Positions 8,374 to 17,404 of a DNA stretch of 54,906 bases are shown here, piece by piece. Within the stretch, counting starts at the first letter, position 1. The number at the start of each line of letters is the position of its first letter. The translations under genes were made by a program, and so were the position numbers. This DNA comes from Candidatus Gemmiger stercoravium (lineage in GTDB: Bacteria; Bacillota; Clostridia; Oscillospirales; Ruminococcaceae). The notes beneath the pieces are model-generated. The model was not told where the DNA came from. It was given only the letters and a program-made list of their open reading frames with translations, and searched no databases. Location: the NCBI GenBank assembly GCA_019119835.1, contig DWWE01000034.1, positions 1 to 54,906 of the forward strand, given 5' to 3'.

Positions 8374-9360
8374 TTATGAAATGAAATATTTGTTGTATAT
8401 ATCGTTCGGTACATGAAATTGCATATCTTGGATAGTGAGCTCCCATTGACTAAGCGAAATATGGGGGCTATGTTGTTTTTCGGAATTTATGCGGGATAGA
8501 ATAGAGGATAACTCTATACCGTCGATAAGTCGGACACCTACTTGTTTTGCATAAACGACTGCAGCATCAGAGAATGAACTTGTTGTCACGAAACACATGG
8601 ACCTGGCCATCACGATTCGGTTCGCACCAACAAGTTTTTGGATGGCGGGGCGGCCTACTTTATGGGTAAGGCTGTAACATTTGCATTCCACAATAGTTGA
8701 GCCCTGGTCGTCATGTAGTAAAATGTCATATCCTCCGTCATTTGTTTTGGGAGTGACGGAAGCCGAAAAACCCATTTGCACAAATAGTTCGGCGCAGAAC
8801 TGTTCGAATCCAGTAGGATTATCCGCGTAGAGCTTGACGATTGAGGCTGCTTTATCTTGACTTTGCTGAATGATCGTCATGTGACACGCTTTTTGATATT
8901 TGTGCTTCTCCTCAGGAGACTTTTCAATATTGACTCCTTGTATGCGGAGATTATGTATTATTGCAATCAAATCGTAAGGGCGAGATGTGTAAACGATATA
9001 GTCTGGCAGATGAAGCACAGACTTTTTCCAGATTATAGAATTCCTTTTGTAACGCGCATCTTTTGATCCATCAGATTTAGGGTGCTCCCATAATGGATAA
9101 TTGAGATCATAATAAGCTAATTCAGACCTTTCTTTCTTTTTAGCAGCCCGAACATAGATGCTAGAGGGCAAAACACCTAAACGATACTTGCGACGAAATT
9201 CCTTTTTTATGCAAGAAAAATAGATATAACGGGCAAGTAAAATCGTACAAAGAATATAAATGATTAGGATTGCGAGAAAGAAAAGGAACGATGGTATCGA
9301 CATTTTACCGACACCGGTGAATTTTGCAAGATTGCTTAAAAAGGACTTTGATGTCACCAT
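8374..9360 (-). CDS. Membrane-anchored Mrr-like restriction endonuclease domain protein
   Basis: A 328-residue protein with one N-terminal membrane segment (about 22-44), a linker of no recognised fold, and a C-terminal PD-(D/E)xK nuclease core of the Mrr type: F185-E-Q-F-C in the first helix, D212 in GGYDILL, E225 and K227 in VECKCY. Mrr-like enzymes cut modified or foreign DNA; the membrane anchor is unusual for restriction and could place it at a DNA entry point. The gene is clearly AT-rich compared with both flanks, which suggests horizontal transfer. AAGGAATGG precedes the start. No methylase or specificity gene is adjacent. Confidence 0.8.
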   Translation of the reverse strand: MVTSKSFLSNLAKFTGVGKMSIPSFLFFLAILIIYILCTILLARYIYFSCIKKEFRRKYRLGVLPSSIYVRAAKKKERSELAYYDLNYPLWEHPKSDGSKDARYKRNSIIWKKSVLHLPDYIVYTSRPYDLIAIIHNLRIQGVNIEKSPEEKHKYQKACHMTIIQQSQDKAASIVKLYADNPTGFEQFCAELFVQMGFSASVTPKTNDGGYDILLHDDQGSTIVECKCYSLTHKVGRPAIQKLVGANRIVMARSMCFVTTSSFSDAAVVYAKQVGVRLIDGIELSSILSRINSEKQHSPHISLSQWELTIQDMQFHVPNDIYNKYFIS

Positions 9361-9406
9361 TTTCCATTCCTTGTCTTATATTGTCTTTATCCATATATCA
9401 CTTGAA

Positions 9407-11068
9407 TCATTGCTCCTCCGCCCGGGCCTGCAGCGCGGCCATCAACGGCGGGATCAGCTGCTTTTTGCGGCTCACAACGCCGGGCAGCACGGCTTTGCCG
9501 TCGGCCACTTCGGTGTGGAACGCCTCCCCCACGATCTCGGCGGCGTCCTTGCCGCAGAACATCAGGTCGGTGGCCTGCCGCTGCATGTCGGTGAACATGA
9601 AAAACACCATCGGCACGCCGGCCTGGCCCAGCGCTTCGGGCAGGTAGGGGCCCACCAGCGCCTCGGCGGCCGCCCGGGACCGGGGGGTCATGTAGCTGGA
9701 CTGCCCCACCCCGAACTTCACATCTCCGCGGCTGAACACCTTGAAGTCGGAGAAAAAGACGTCCTCCGCCGTGCGGCCGGTCAGGTCGGCGCCGGCTTCG
9801 AACATCTGCTCGGCATAGGCCGGAATGTCCACCTCGGCAATGGCGGCCAGCGCCTTGGCGGCGGCCTCGTCCAGCGGGGTGGAGGTGGGGGAGCGGAAGA
9901 GCAGCGTGTCGGACAGGATCGCCGACAGCAGCAGCCCTGCGATGGGCTTGGGCGGGGTGATGTTCTGTTCGCCATACATCCGCCAGACGATGGTGGCGGT
10001 GCAGCCCACCGGCTCGTTGCGGAAGTACACCGGGCCGCCGGTCTCCAGGCTGCCGATGCGGTGGTGGTCGATGATCTCAAGGATCTCCGCCTGGTCCAGC
10101 CCGTCCACGGCCTGGGCGGGCTCGTTGTGGTCCACCAGGATGATCTGCTTGCGGTGCAGGTTCAGCAGGTTGCGGCGGCTGACCACGCCGCAGTACTGCC
10201 CCTTCTCGTCCAGGATCGGGAAATACCGGTGCCGCACGCTGGCCATGACTTTGCGGGCGTCCTCAATGGGGGTGTTGACGCTGAACTTGAGCAGGTTGGC
10301 CCGGCGCATGAAATGCCGCACCGGGGCGGCGGTGGAGATCAGCCGCGCCGCCGCGTAGGAATCGTAGGGGGTGGTGATGATGCTGCACCCTTTCTCCTTG
10401 GCCCGGGCCAGGATGCTTTTGGGCACCGCGGCCCCGCAGCACACCACAATGCAGCCGGCGCCGCACTCCACCGCGCACATCTGGGTCTCGTACCGGTTGG
10501 ACACCAGCACCAGGTCCCCGGCGCCGATGCTGCCCTCCATCGCTTCGGGGCTGGAACCGATGAAGATCCGCCCGGTGGTGATGGCGGCTTCCGGGTCCCC
10601 GCAGATCATCTCCCCTTCCAGGGTGTCAAGCACGTTGCGGTAGCTGGTGTGGGCGTTGGCCAGCACGCCGGTGTCGAACAGGTCCATATTGGCGTTGGCA
10701 ATGTCCTTGACCGTGATGAGCCCCAGCAGTTCGTTGTCGGCGTTCACGGCGCAGAGCGTGTCGATCTCGGCGTCCCGCATCAGGTTCCAGGCCGACCGCA
10801 CGCTGGTCTCGGGGTCGATGCCCGGCTGGCGGCGGATGTCGATGTCCTTGATCTGGGGGCTCACATCGGTACACAGCCGCGGGGGCTCCATGCCGAAATA
10901 TTTCAGCACAAAGGCGGTCTCCCGGTTCAGCTTGCCGGCGCGGCGGGCTTCGTAGGTGGCGCCGCCCAGCTGGTTTTTCAGCCAGGCATAGCAGATGGCC
11001 GAACAGATGGAGTCGGTGTCCGGGTTCTGGTGGCCGATGATGTTGACTTTGCGGCGGGACTGTTCCAT
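9407..11068 (-). CDS. ppaC: Manganese-dependent inorganic pyrophosphatase with CBS and DRTGG domains
   Basis: A 553-residue family II pyrophosphatase (PPi to 2 Pi, cytoplasmic). The DHH core begins at GHQNPDTDS (about residue 12), and the DHH motif IIDHH lies near residue 331. Between the first strand and the DHH motif are two CBS domains split by a DRTGG domain (roughly residues 65-310), as in regulated CBS-pyrophosphatases that respond to adenine nucleotides. The DHHA2 domain is C-terminal. Plain family II enzymes are about 310 residues, so the inserted regulatory module explains the length. The extended -10 TGATATAAT at 11116-11124 (minus strand) is a likely promoter. Confidence 0.9.
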   Translation of the reverse strand: MEQSRRKVNIIGHQNPDTDSICSAICYAWLKNQLGGATYEARRAGKLNRETAFVLKYFGMEPPRLCTDVSPQIKDIDIRRQPGIDPETSVRSAWNLMRDAEIDTLCAVNADNELLGLITVKDIANANMDLFDTGVLANAHTSYRNVLDTLEGEMICGDPEAAITTGRIFIGSSPEAMEGSIGAGDLVLVSNRYETQMCAVECGAGCIVVCCGAAVPKSILARAKEKGCSIITTPYDSYAAARLISTAAPVRHFMRRANLLKFSVNTPIEDARKVMASVRHRYFPILDEKGQYCGVVSRRNLLNLHRKQIILVDHNEPAQAVDGLDQAEILEIIDHHRIGSLETGGPVYFRNEPVGCTATIVWRMYGEQNITPPKPIAGLLLSAILSDTLLFRSPTSTPLDEAAAKALAAIAEVDIPAYAEQMFEAGADLTGRTAEDVFFSDFKVFSRGDVKFGVGQSSYMTPRSRAAAEALVGPYLPEALGQAGVPMVFFMFTDMQRQATDLMFCGKDAAEIVGEAFHTEVADGKAVLPGVVSRKKQLIPPLMAALQARAEEQ

Positions 11069-11115
11069 TTCACTTGCTTCCTCTCCTGTCGGGGCAGGCC
11101 CCGTGTATGGCCCTT

Positions 11116-11176
11116 ATTATATCATAGGAAAAAGCATTTTGCGATTCTTGACAAACAAAGCGGTATGACGTACAAT
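11116..11176. promoter_or_regulatory. Divergent promoters of ppaC and typA
   Basis: Plus strand: TTGACA (11148-11153), 17 bases, TACAAT (11171-11176), near consensus, for typA. Minus strand: extended -10 TGATATAAT (11116-11124) for ppaC, with no good -35. Confidence 0.8.
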
Positions 11177-11265
11177 ATAAACCGTATGTGTATACGGCGC
11201 TTTCGGGCGCTTTCTGCAAAGTATGTGAACGACAGTTATGACAGTAAAGAGGGAAAAGGGAGACT

Positions 11266-13092
11266 ATGATTCGGGAAAATCTTCGCAACATTGCCATTAT
11301 TGCCCACGTTGACCACGGCAAGACCACCCTGGTGGACCAGATGCTCAAGCAGTCCGGCGCGTTCCGGGCCAACCAGCAGGTGGCCGAGCGGGTGATGGAC
11401 TCCGGCGACATCGAGCGGGAGCGCGGCATCACCATTCTGGCCAAAAACTGCTCCTGCGTGTACAACGACGTTAAGATCAACATTGTCGATACCCCCGGCC
11501 ACGCCGACTTCGGCGGCGAGGTGGAGCGGGTGCTCAAGATGGTCAACGGCGTGCTGCTGCTGGTGGATGCGGCCGAGGGCTGCATGCCCCAGACCCGCTT
11601 TGTGCTGCAGAAAGCCCTGCAGCAGAACCTTTCGCTGGTCATTGCGGTGAACAAGATCGACCGCCCCGATGCCCGCATTGCCGAGGTCATCGACGAGATC
11701 CTGGAACTGCTGATGGACCTGGGCGCCACCGACGAGCAGCTGGACAGCCCGATGGTATTCTGCTCCGGCCGCAACGGCACCGCCAGCTATGACTGGACCC
11801 ACCCCGAGCAGGGCACCGACCTCAAGCCTTTGTTCGACACCATCCTGAAGTATGTGGCCCCGCCGGAAGGCGACCCCGACGCCCCGATGCAGATGCTGGT
11901 CTCCAGCGTGGACTACAACGAGTTTGTGGGCCGCATGGGGGTCGGCCGGGTGCAGAACGGCGTCATCAAGGTGGGCCAGACCGTGCAGGTCTGCGACTGG
12001 CACAACCCGGATGTGCGCCTGTCCGGCCGCATCACCAAGCTGTTTGACTTCAAGGCCAACGGCCGCGAACCCATCGAGCAGGCCGAAGCCGGCGACATCG
12101 TCGCCTTTGCGGGCCTGCCCGACATCACCATCGGCAACACCCTGTGCGACCCGGCCAAGGTGCAGCCGCTGCCCTTTGTCAAGATCAACGATCCCACGGT
12201 GGAAATGACCTTCTCGGTCAACGATTCCCCCTTTGCCGGCAAGGAGGGCAAGTATGTCACCTCCCGCCAGATCCGTGACCGGCTGAACCGCGAACTGCTC
12301 AAGGACGTGGCCCTGCGGGTGGAGGATTCCGCCACCACCGATGCTTTCCGGGTCATGGGCCGGGGCGAGATGCACCTGTCCATCCTGATCGAGACGATGC
12401 GCCGGGAGGGCTACGAGCTGCAGGTCAGCCCGCCCCATGTGCTCACCCATGAGGAGGACGGCAAGACGATGGAGCCCATGGAGCGGGTGGTCATCGACGT
12501 GCCCGAGACCTACCAGGGCGCGGTCATGACCGCGCTGGGCGCCCGCAAGGCCATCCTGATGAACATGCAGATGCTGGGCAGCCGCAGCCGGCTGGAGTTC
12601 CGTATGCCCAGCCGCGGCCTGTTCGGCTACCGCAGCCAGTTCCTCACCGACACCCACGGCGAGGGCATCATGAACACGATCTTTGACGGGTACGAGGAAT
12701 GGTGCGGCGACATCGCCACCCGCTCCACCGGCTCGCTCATCAGCTTCGAGACCGGCGATGCCGTGACCTACGGGCTGTTCAACGCCCAGCAGCGGGGCAC
12801 CCTGCTGGTGGTGCCCGGCGAGAAGGTCTATGCCGGCGAGGTGGTGGGCTACACCCCCACCGGTGAGGACATCACCGTCAACGTCTGCAAGACCAAGCAC
12901 CTGACCAACACCCGCGCTTCGGGCAGCGACGATGCCCTGCGCCTGACCCCGGTGTCCAAGTTCAGCCTGGAAGCCTGCCTGGAATTCCTGGCGCCGGACG
13001 AGCTGCTGGAGGTCACCCCGGAAAACCTGCGCATCCGCAAGCGCATCCTGGATCACGACCTGCGCATGAAGGCCGCCAGCAAGAAAAAGTGA
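11266..13092 (+). CDS. typA: Translational GTPase TypA/BipA
   Basis: A 608-residue ribosome-binding GTPase. G1 AHVDHGKTT (residues 13-21), switch region RERGITI, G3 DTPGHADFGGEVERV and G4 NKIDRPDA are all intact, followed by the EF-G-like domains 2, 3 and 5 and the TypA-specific C-terminus. The length is normal. Members act on 50S assembly and on stress or cold adaptation. AAAGGGAGA precedes the ATG, and a near-consensus promoter lies at 11148-11176. Monocistronic, ended by the terminator at 13126-13176. Confidence 0.97.
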   Translation: MIRENLRNIAIIAHVDHGKTTLVDQMLKQSGAFRANQQVAERVMDSGDIERERGITILAKNCSCVYNDVKINIVDTPGHADFGGEVERVLKMVNGVLLLVDAAEGCMPQTRFVLQKALQQNLSLVIAVNKIDRPDARIAEVIDEILELLMDLGATDEQLDSPMVFCSGRNGTASYDWTHPEQGTDLKPLFDTILKYVAPPEGDPDAPMQMLVSSVDYNEFVGRMGVGRVQNGVIKVGQTVQVCDWHNPDVRLSGRITKLFDFKANGREPIEQAEAGDIVAFAGLPDITIGNTLCDPAKVQPLPFVKINDPTVEMTFSVNDSPFAGKEGKYVTSRQIRDRLNRELLKDVALRVEDSATTDAFRVMGRGEMHLSILIETMRREGYELQVSPPHVLTHEEDGKTMEPMERVVIDVPETYQGAVMTALGARKAILMNMQMLGSRSRLEFRMPSRGLFGYRSQFLTDTHGEGIMNTIFDGYEEWCGDIATRSTGSLISFETGDAVTYGLFNAQQRGTLLVVPGEKVYAGEVVGYTPTGEDITVNVCKTKHLTNTRASGSDDALRLTPVSKFSLEACLEFLAPDELLEVTPENLRIRKRILDHDLRMKAASKKK

Positions 13093-13125
13093 TCCCGGCC
13101 CGCCGGCCTCGCCCACAGTGATACA

Positions 13126-13176
13126 AAACGCCCGCCAGGGCGTCCCCCTTTGCACGGGGAGCCCTGGCGGGCGTTT
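13126..13176. terminator. Bidirectional terminator after typA
   Basis: A 16-bp perfect stem (13126-13141 with 13161-13176) with an inner TCCCC/GGGGA stem and A/T-rich ends. It separates typA from the convergent GNAT gene. Confidence 0.9.
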
Positions 13177-13188
13177 GCTGCCTGGGGT

Positions 13189-13686
13189 TCAGGCGGGGCG
13201 GCGGGCCGGGCGGTGGTAGGCCAGCCGGGGTTCGCCGTTCTCGGCCAGATGGATCACGCCGCAGTAGACAAACCCGTTTTTCTGCAGCATCCGCTGCATC
13301 ACCAGGTTGTCCCGGTGGGTGTCGATGCGCAGCGCCAGCCCCCTGGCCGCGCACCAGTCGATGCAGGCCCGGGCCACGCCGTGTATCCGCCCGCTGGAAG
13401 CCAGCCGGTGAATGGTCAGGTAGGGCACATCCTCCGGCCAGGCGCCCTCGATCTGCGCGTAGGAGGGGTCGGCCCCCGGCAGGCAGCAGAAGGTGCCGGC
13501 CATCTGGCCGTCCGCCTCCGCCACATAGCACACCCCGCGGCGGATCTGGTCCCGCAGCAGCGCCTCGCCCGGGTAGCCCGGGCCCCATTGGGTCGGGTTG
13601 CCGTGGGCGGCCATAAAGGCTTTGGCCGTCTCAAACACCGCCAGCAGGGCGGGCAGGTCGGCCTCGGCGGCCGGTCGGATCTCCAT
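13189..13686 (-). CDS. GNAT family N-acetyltransferase
   Basis: A 165-residue single-domain GNAT enzyme starting MEIRPAAEADLPALLAV. The beta4 strand and pyrophosphate-binding region fall around LTIHRLASSGRIHGVARACI (about residues 90-109), and the C-terminal strand includes RMLQKNGFVYCGVIHL. It transfers an acetyl group from acetyl-CoA to an unknown amine. It lies 30 bases downstream of asnB on the same strand and may be cotranscribed under the T-box. Confidence 0.85.
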   Translation of the reverse strand: MEIRPAAEADLPALLAVFETAKAFMAAHGNPTQWGPGYPGEALLRDQIRRGVCYVAEADGQMAGTFCCLPGADPSYAQIEGAWPEDVPYLTIHRLASSGRIHGVARACIDWCAARGLALRIDTHRDNLVMQRMLQKNGFVYCGVIHLAENGEPRLAYHRPARRPA

Positions 13687-13716
13687 ATCAGCATTCTCCT
13701 CTCGGCGGGCGGCGGC

Positions 13717-15297
13717 TCACAGGCCGCTGGCCCCGTAGTTTTTCAGCACCCGTGCGCTGGGATCATCCACCGCGCAGTTGGGCCAGGCCCGGTTCGGCAT
13801 CCAGTAATCGGGGATCATCTCGGCCTGGCCGGGGTAGTATTTCTCAAACAGTTCCCGGTAAAGCAGGCTCTCCTTGGTAAAGGGGCGGCAGTAGGTGTAG
13901 TGGCCGCTGCGCTCGGCAAACTCCCGGTCGGTGTAGGTCTGCTCGGCATACGCTTTGATCAGGTCCACCATCGAATGCCCCACCGCGTCGGAGAAGGCGG
14001 CCTTCTCCCGCCACAGGATGCCCTCGGGCAGCCAGTCCCCCTCAAAGGCTTTGCGCAGCAGGTACTTGCCCTTGCCGTAGGTGTTCAGCTTGTAGGCCGG
14101 GTCCACGGCCATCACATACCGCACAAAGTCCAGATCGCCGAAGGGGACCCGGGCCTCCAGGCTGTGTACGCTGATGCAGCGGTCGGCCCGCAGTACGTCG
14201 TACAGGTACAGCTCCCGGATGCGCTTCTGGCTCTCGGCCTGGAAGGCCGCGGCGCCGGGGGCAAAGTCGGTGTACTTGTAGCCGAACAGCTCGTCGCTGA
14301 TCTCGCCGGTCAGCAGCACCCGGATGTCGGTGTGGGCGTGGATGTACCGGCAGACCAGGTACATCCCCACCGAGGCCCGCACCGTCGTGATGTCCCAGGT
14401 GCCCAGGGCGGCCACCACCTCCTCCAGCGCGCCCAGCACGGTGTCCCGGTCAATGACGACGGCGGTGTGGTCGGCGCCCAGGTAGTCGGCGGTCTGCCGG
14501 GCGTATTTCAGGTCGATGGCGTCCTCGCTCATGCCAATGGCAAAGGTGCGGATGGGTTTTTGCAGCCGGCGGGCCGCAATTGCGCACACCAGGCTGGAGT
14601 CCAGCCCGCCCGAGAGCAGAAAGCCCACCGGCGCGTCGGCGTCCAGCCGCTTTTCCACCCCGGCAATGAGCTTTTGGCGGATGTTTGTCAGGATCTCGGG
14701 CAGCTTGTCCCGGCTGTAGGCCGGGGTGTCGGCAATGTCGCAGTACCGCACGAACCGGCCGTTGCAGTAGTAGCTGCCAATGGGGAAGGGGTAAATCTTT
14801 TTGCACAGCCCCACGAGGTTTTTGGCTTCGGAGGCGAAGGCGATGGCCCCCGAGTCGCTGTAGCCGTAAAACAGCGGCCGGATGCCCAGCGGGTCCCGGG
14901 CGGCGATCAGCCACTTGCGGCGGCTGTCATACAGCACCATCGCAAATTCCGCGTCCAGGTGGCGGAACATCTCCAGCCCGTACTGGTAGTACAGCGGCAG
15001 CAGGATCTCGCAGTCCGAGTCGGAGGCGAAGCTCCAGCCCTCGGCCATCAGCTTTTCCCGCACCGGCCGGAACCCGTACAGCTCGCCGTTGCACACCACG
15101 CAGTCGCCCCCGCGCTGGAAGGGCTGCATCCCCGCCGGCGTCAGCCCCATGATGGCCAGCCGCCCGAAGCCCAGCCAGCCGAACTCGGTCTGCAGCACCC
15201 GGTGATCGTCCGGCCCGCGGCTGGCGGTGCGCAGCAGCAGCTCGGTAAAACGTTCCCGGCTCAGGTCATGGCCGGCATACCCCAAAACACAACACAT
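13717..15297 (-). CDS. asnB: Asparagine synthetase (glutamine-hydrolysing)
   Basis: A 526-residue AsnB making asparagine from aspartate, glutamine and ATP. After Met removal the nucleophile is Cys2 (MCCVLGYAG) of the N-terminal class II glutaminase domain (about 1-190). The C-terminal synthetase domain has the pyrophosphate loop SGGLDSS near residue 227. The start at 15297 is required for a free N-terminal Cys and has AAAAAGGAG upstream; the longer open frame to 15435 runs into the T-box RNA. Expression is controlled by the T-box leader with a probable AAC (Asn) specifier, which fits the product. Confidence 0.95.
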   Translation of the reverse strand: MCCVLGYAGHDLSRERFTELLLRTASRGPDDHRVLQTEFGWLGFGRLAIMGLTPAGMQPFQRGGDCVVCNGELYGFRPVREKLMAEGWSFASDSDCEILLPLYYQYGLEMFRHLDAEFAMVLYDSRRKWLIAARDPLGIRPLFYGYSDSGAIAFASEAKNLVGLCKKIYPFPIGSYYCNGRFVRYCDIADTPAYSRDKLPEILTNIRQKLIAGVEKRLDADAPVGFLLSGGLDSSLVCAIAARRLQKPIRTFAIGMSEDAIDLKYARQTADYLGADHTAVVIDRDTVLGALEEVVAALGTWDITTVRASVGMYLVCRYIHAHTDIRVLLTGEISDELFGYKYTDFAPGAAAFQAESQKRIRELYLYDVLRADRCISVHSLEARVPFGDLDFVRYVMAVDPAYKLNTYGKGKYLLRKAFEGDWLPEGILWREKAAFSDAVGHSMVDLIKAYAEQTYTDREFAERSGHYTYCRPFTKESLLYRELFEKYYPGQAEMIPDYWMPNRAWPNCAVDDPSARVLKNYGASGL

Positions 15298-15342
15298 TTC
15301 GCAGCACTCCTTTTTCCGTATCTCCCTTGCCCGCACGGGTGG

Positions 15343-15657
15343 AAAAAAGAAAGACAGCCCACTCGTCCCATCTGTTAGGACGAATCGCTGTCTTGATCCG
15401 CGGTGCCACCTAAACTTACCGCATGCCCTGGGCACACGGTCCCTTTTGTTTACGTTCGCCTTTGAAACGCTGCCGCGGTAACGTGCGGCTTACGGCGCCC
15501 ATACTGCCCGCGCTGCCTTGAAAGGGCAGGGCGGGGTTCCGTTTGCAGCTGGCGGGTGTTCTTCCCGGCCCAGGCGCCGTCCCGGCTTGCAGCAGGTTGC
15601 CGGGCTCTCTGTGCGGCGCGTTGCGGGCGGTACTTTTCCCGTTCATCGCTTTTGTAT
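15343..15657 (-). promoter_or_regulatory. T-box leader of asnB (probable Asn specifier)
   Basis: The minus strand shows the T-box consensus AGGTGGCACCGCGG (15398-15411), the Stem I landmarks GATGAACGGG and AGTA, the AGAGAG bulge, and an AAC triplet followed by A between GGGAAG and CCCG on the 3' side of the specifier loop (about 15555-15562). The terminator stem (15387-15394 with 15351-15358, continued inward) ends in TTTCTTTTTT. Uncharged tRNA-Asn should stabilise the antiterminator and switch on asnB. The interval between asnB and the permease operon is filled by this RNA and its promoter. Confidence 0.92.
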
Positions 15658-15663
15658 GGGCTT

Positions 15664-15692
15664 ATCCTAGCACGTTCGGGGCCGGCTGTCAA
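15664..15692 (-). promoter_or_regulatory. Promoter of the asnB T-box transcript
   Basis: TTGACA (plus positions 15687-15692), 17 bases, TAGGAT (15664-15669) on the minus strand. Predicted transcription start about 15657, just before T-box Stem I. Confidence 0.85.
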
Positions 15693-15781
15693 GCGCCGGG
15701 CCGCAAACCGGGAAGGCAAAACAAATTGCACAAATAGCGCGGCAGGTTTTCAGTTATTATAGAGAGTTTTTGAACTTTTTG

Positions 15782-15837
15782 TTGACAGCCGCGAACTGTC
15801 ATGCTAACATGTCAGTTAAAGAGAACTGACATGTTAG
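15782..15837 (+). promoter_or_regulatory. Promoter with large palindromic operator for the HyuA operon
   Basis: TTGACA (15782-15787), 17 bases, TAACAT (15805-15810). A perfect inverted repeat covers the -10 box and start site: CTAACATGTCAGTT (15804-15817), six bases, AACTGACATGTTAG (15824-15837). A further half-site AACTGTCATG lies between the boxes (15794-15803). The position predicts repression. The likely ligand-responsive protein is the GntR/FCD regulator at the end of the operon. Confidence 0.8.
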
Positions 15838-15923
15838 TCCTGCGCAGGCTGTTTGTCTTGCTCTTTCGTGGCCCCGGAACGGGGCAAAATCTTACACAAC
15901 CTGTAAGGAGGAATCCAATTAAC

Positions 15924-17285
15924 ATGGCCGAAATTATTATTGGCGTCTTGATGATCATTTCCTTCCTGGGCATGATCTATTATTGCGTCAAGGGTCACAA
16001 CCTGATGGTGGGCTTCTTCGTCATGGCCACCCTCTGGACGGTCCTTTCGCTCATCGGCAACGCCATCGTCCCCAACCCCTCGATGGCCGACACCATCGCG
16101 GAGAGCGGCGTCATGGGCGTTCTGAAGTATGTCTACCAGACCGGCCCGGAAGGCTACGCTTCTTCCATCCTGGTCAACGTCTTCTTCGGCGCCTTCTTTG
16201 GCCGCGTCCTGATGGACACCGGCATCGCCGCCACCCTGATCCGTAAAGTCGTGGAGCTGGGCGGCGACCGTCCCCGCATCACCATGACCCTGCTGTGCAT
16301 CGTCACCGCGCTGATCTTCACCTCCATGACCGGCATTGGCCCCGTCATCTCCATCGCTGTCATCGTGCTGCCCATCCTGCAGGCCCTGGGCATCCCCTCC
16401 GGGATCGCGCTGTTCGCCTTCATGGGCTCCATCATGGCCGGCATCTGCGCCAACATCTCCAACTTCACCCAGTATCAGGGCATTCTGGGCGGCCTGGACG
16501 CCCGCATCCTGGAAGAGTACAGCTATCAGCAGTACTTCCCCTTCGCGGCCATCATGATGGTCGTCTGCCTGGTGGTCGTGCTGGTCATCTGCAACATCAC
16601 CCTGGCCCGCAAAAAGACCGCCCACACCTGGGCTGCCTCCGCCTCCAACGGCGGCATCGAGAACGCCCCCTTCTACTCCTGGCTGGCGGTCATCCTGCCG
16701 GTGATCCTGGTGGTTTCCATCAACTGCCCGGTCATCCTGGCCTTCCTGATCTCTGCCCTGTACGCCCTGATCACCTGCGGCAAGATGAAGGGCGGCTTCG
16801 CTGAGATCTGCCGGATGCTGGCCAAGCAGTTCGCCGACGGCTCGGTGGACGTGGCCCCCATGATCGGCTTCCTGCTGACCCTGGCCATGTTCAACAACGC
16901 GGCCACTTACGCGGCGCCCTACTTCCGCGCCATCATCGGCGGCATCTTCCCGTCCTCGGCCATCGGCCTGTGCCTGCTGTTTGCGGTCATCCTGCCCCTG
17001 GGCTTCTTCCGCGGCCCCACCAACCTGGTCGGCTGCGGCACCGCCATTGCGGCTGTGGTCCTGTCGGTCGCCCAGTGGCCGGTCGCCTTCATCTATCCGA
17101 TGTTCGCCATCACCACCATCGTGCCGCAGCATCTGGACATCACCCAGAGCTGGGTCGCGTGGGGCCTTGGCTACTCCAAGGTGGGCTCTCGTGATTTCAT
17201 GAAGTTCTCCATCCCCACTGCTTGGATCGCCGGCGCCATCCTCTGTGTCGTCGCCTTCTTCATGTACGGCGGCCTGGTTGGCTGA
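15924..17285 (+). CDS. Ion-transporter-superfamily permease (CitMHS/GntP-like)
   Basis: A 453-residue integral membrane protein with about 11-12 hydrophobic segments and the two-fold layout of the IT superfamily (citrate, dicarboxylate and gluconate permeases): polar-glycine re-entrant stretches TSMTGIGPVIS in the first half and RGPTNLVGCGTA in the second. It is first in the operon with the HyuA-like protein, so it probably imports the substrate of that pathway; the substrate is unknown. AAGGAGG stands 12 bases before the ATG at 15924. The in-frame extension to 15801 overlaps the promoter and is rejected. A hairpin follows it. Confidence 0.75.
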   Translation: MAEIIIGVLMIISFLGMIYYCVKGHNLMVGFFVMATLWTVLSLIGNAIVPNPSMADTIAESGVMGVLKYVYQTGPEGYASSILVNVFFGAFFGRVLMDTGIAATLIRKVVELGGDRPRITMTLLCIVTALIFTSMTGIGPVISIAVIVLPILQALGIPSGIALFAFMGSIMAGICANISNFTQYQGILGGLDARILEEYSYQQYFPFAAIMMVVCLVVVLVICNITLARKKTAHTWAASASNGGIENAPFYSWLAVILPVILVVSINCPVILAFLISALYALITCGKMKGGFAEICRMLAKQFADGSVDVAPMIGFLLTLAMFNNAATYAAPYFRAIIGGIFPSSAIGLCLLFAVILPLGFFRGPTNLVGCGTAIAAVVLSVAQWPVAFIYPMFAITTIVPQHLDITQSWVAWGLGYSKVGSRDFMKFSIPTAWIAGAILCVVAFFMYGGLVG

Positions 17286-17320
17286 TCCCGGATCATCCGC
17301 CAAGTAAAGCAAAAAACCAA

Positions 17321-17360
17321 GGGCGGATGTGGCATACTGACCACATCCGCCCCTTTTCTT
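17321..17360 (+). terminator. Intra-operon terminator/processing hairpin
   Basis: A 12-bp perfect stem GGGCGGATGTGG/CCACATCCGCCC (17321-17332 with 17341-17352) followed by CTTTTCTT. No separate promoter is evident before the next gene, so it may act as a partial terminator lowering downstream expression or protect the permease mRNA. Confidence 0.7.
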
Positions 17361-17404
17361 GATGTTACAGACCCGGTTCACAGACCCAGTAAAGGAGTAT
17401 AGAC

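Noticed and set aside
11236-13155. Long minus-strand frame opposite typA
   Set aside because: Shadow of typA; no ribosome binding site or domain.
17285-17404. Operon boundary between permease and HyuA-like gene
   Set aside because: A hairpin is present but no promoter could be found before 17405, so one operon with partial termination is kept.
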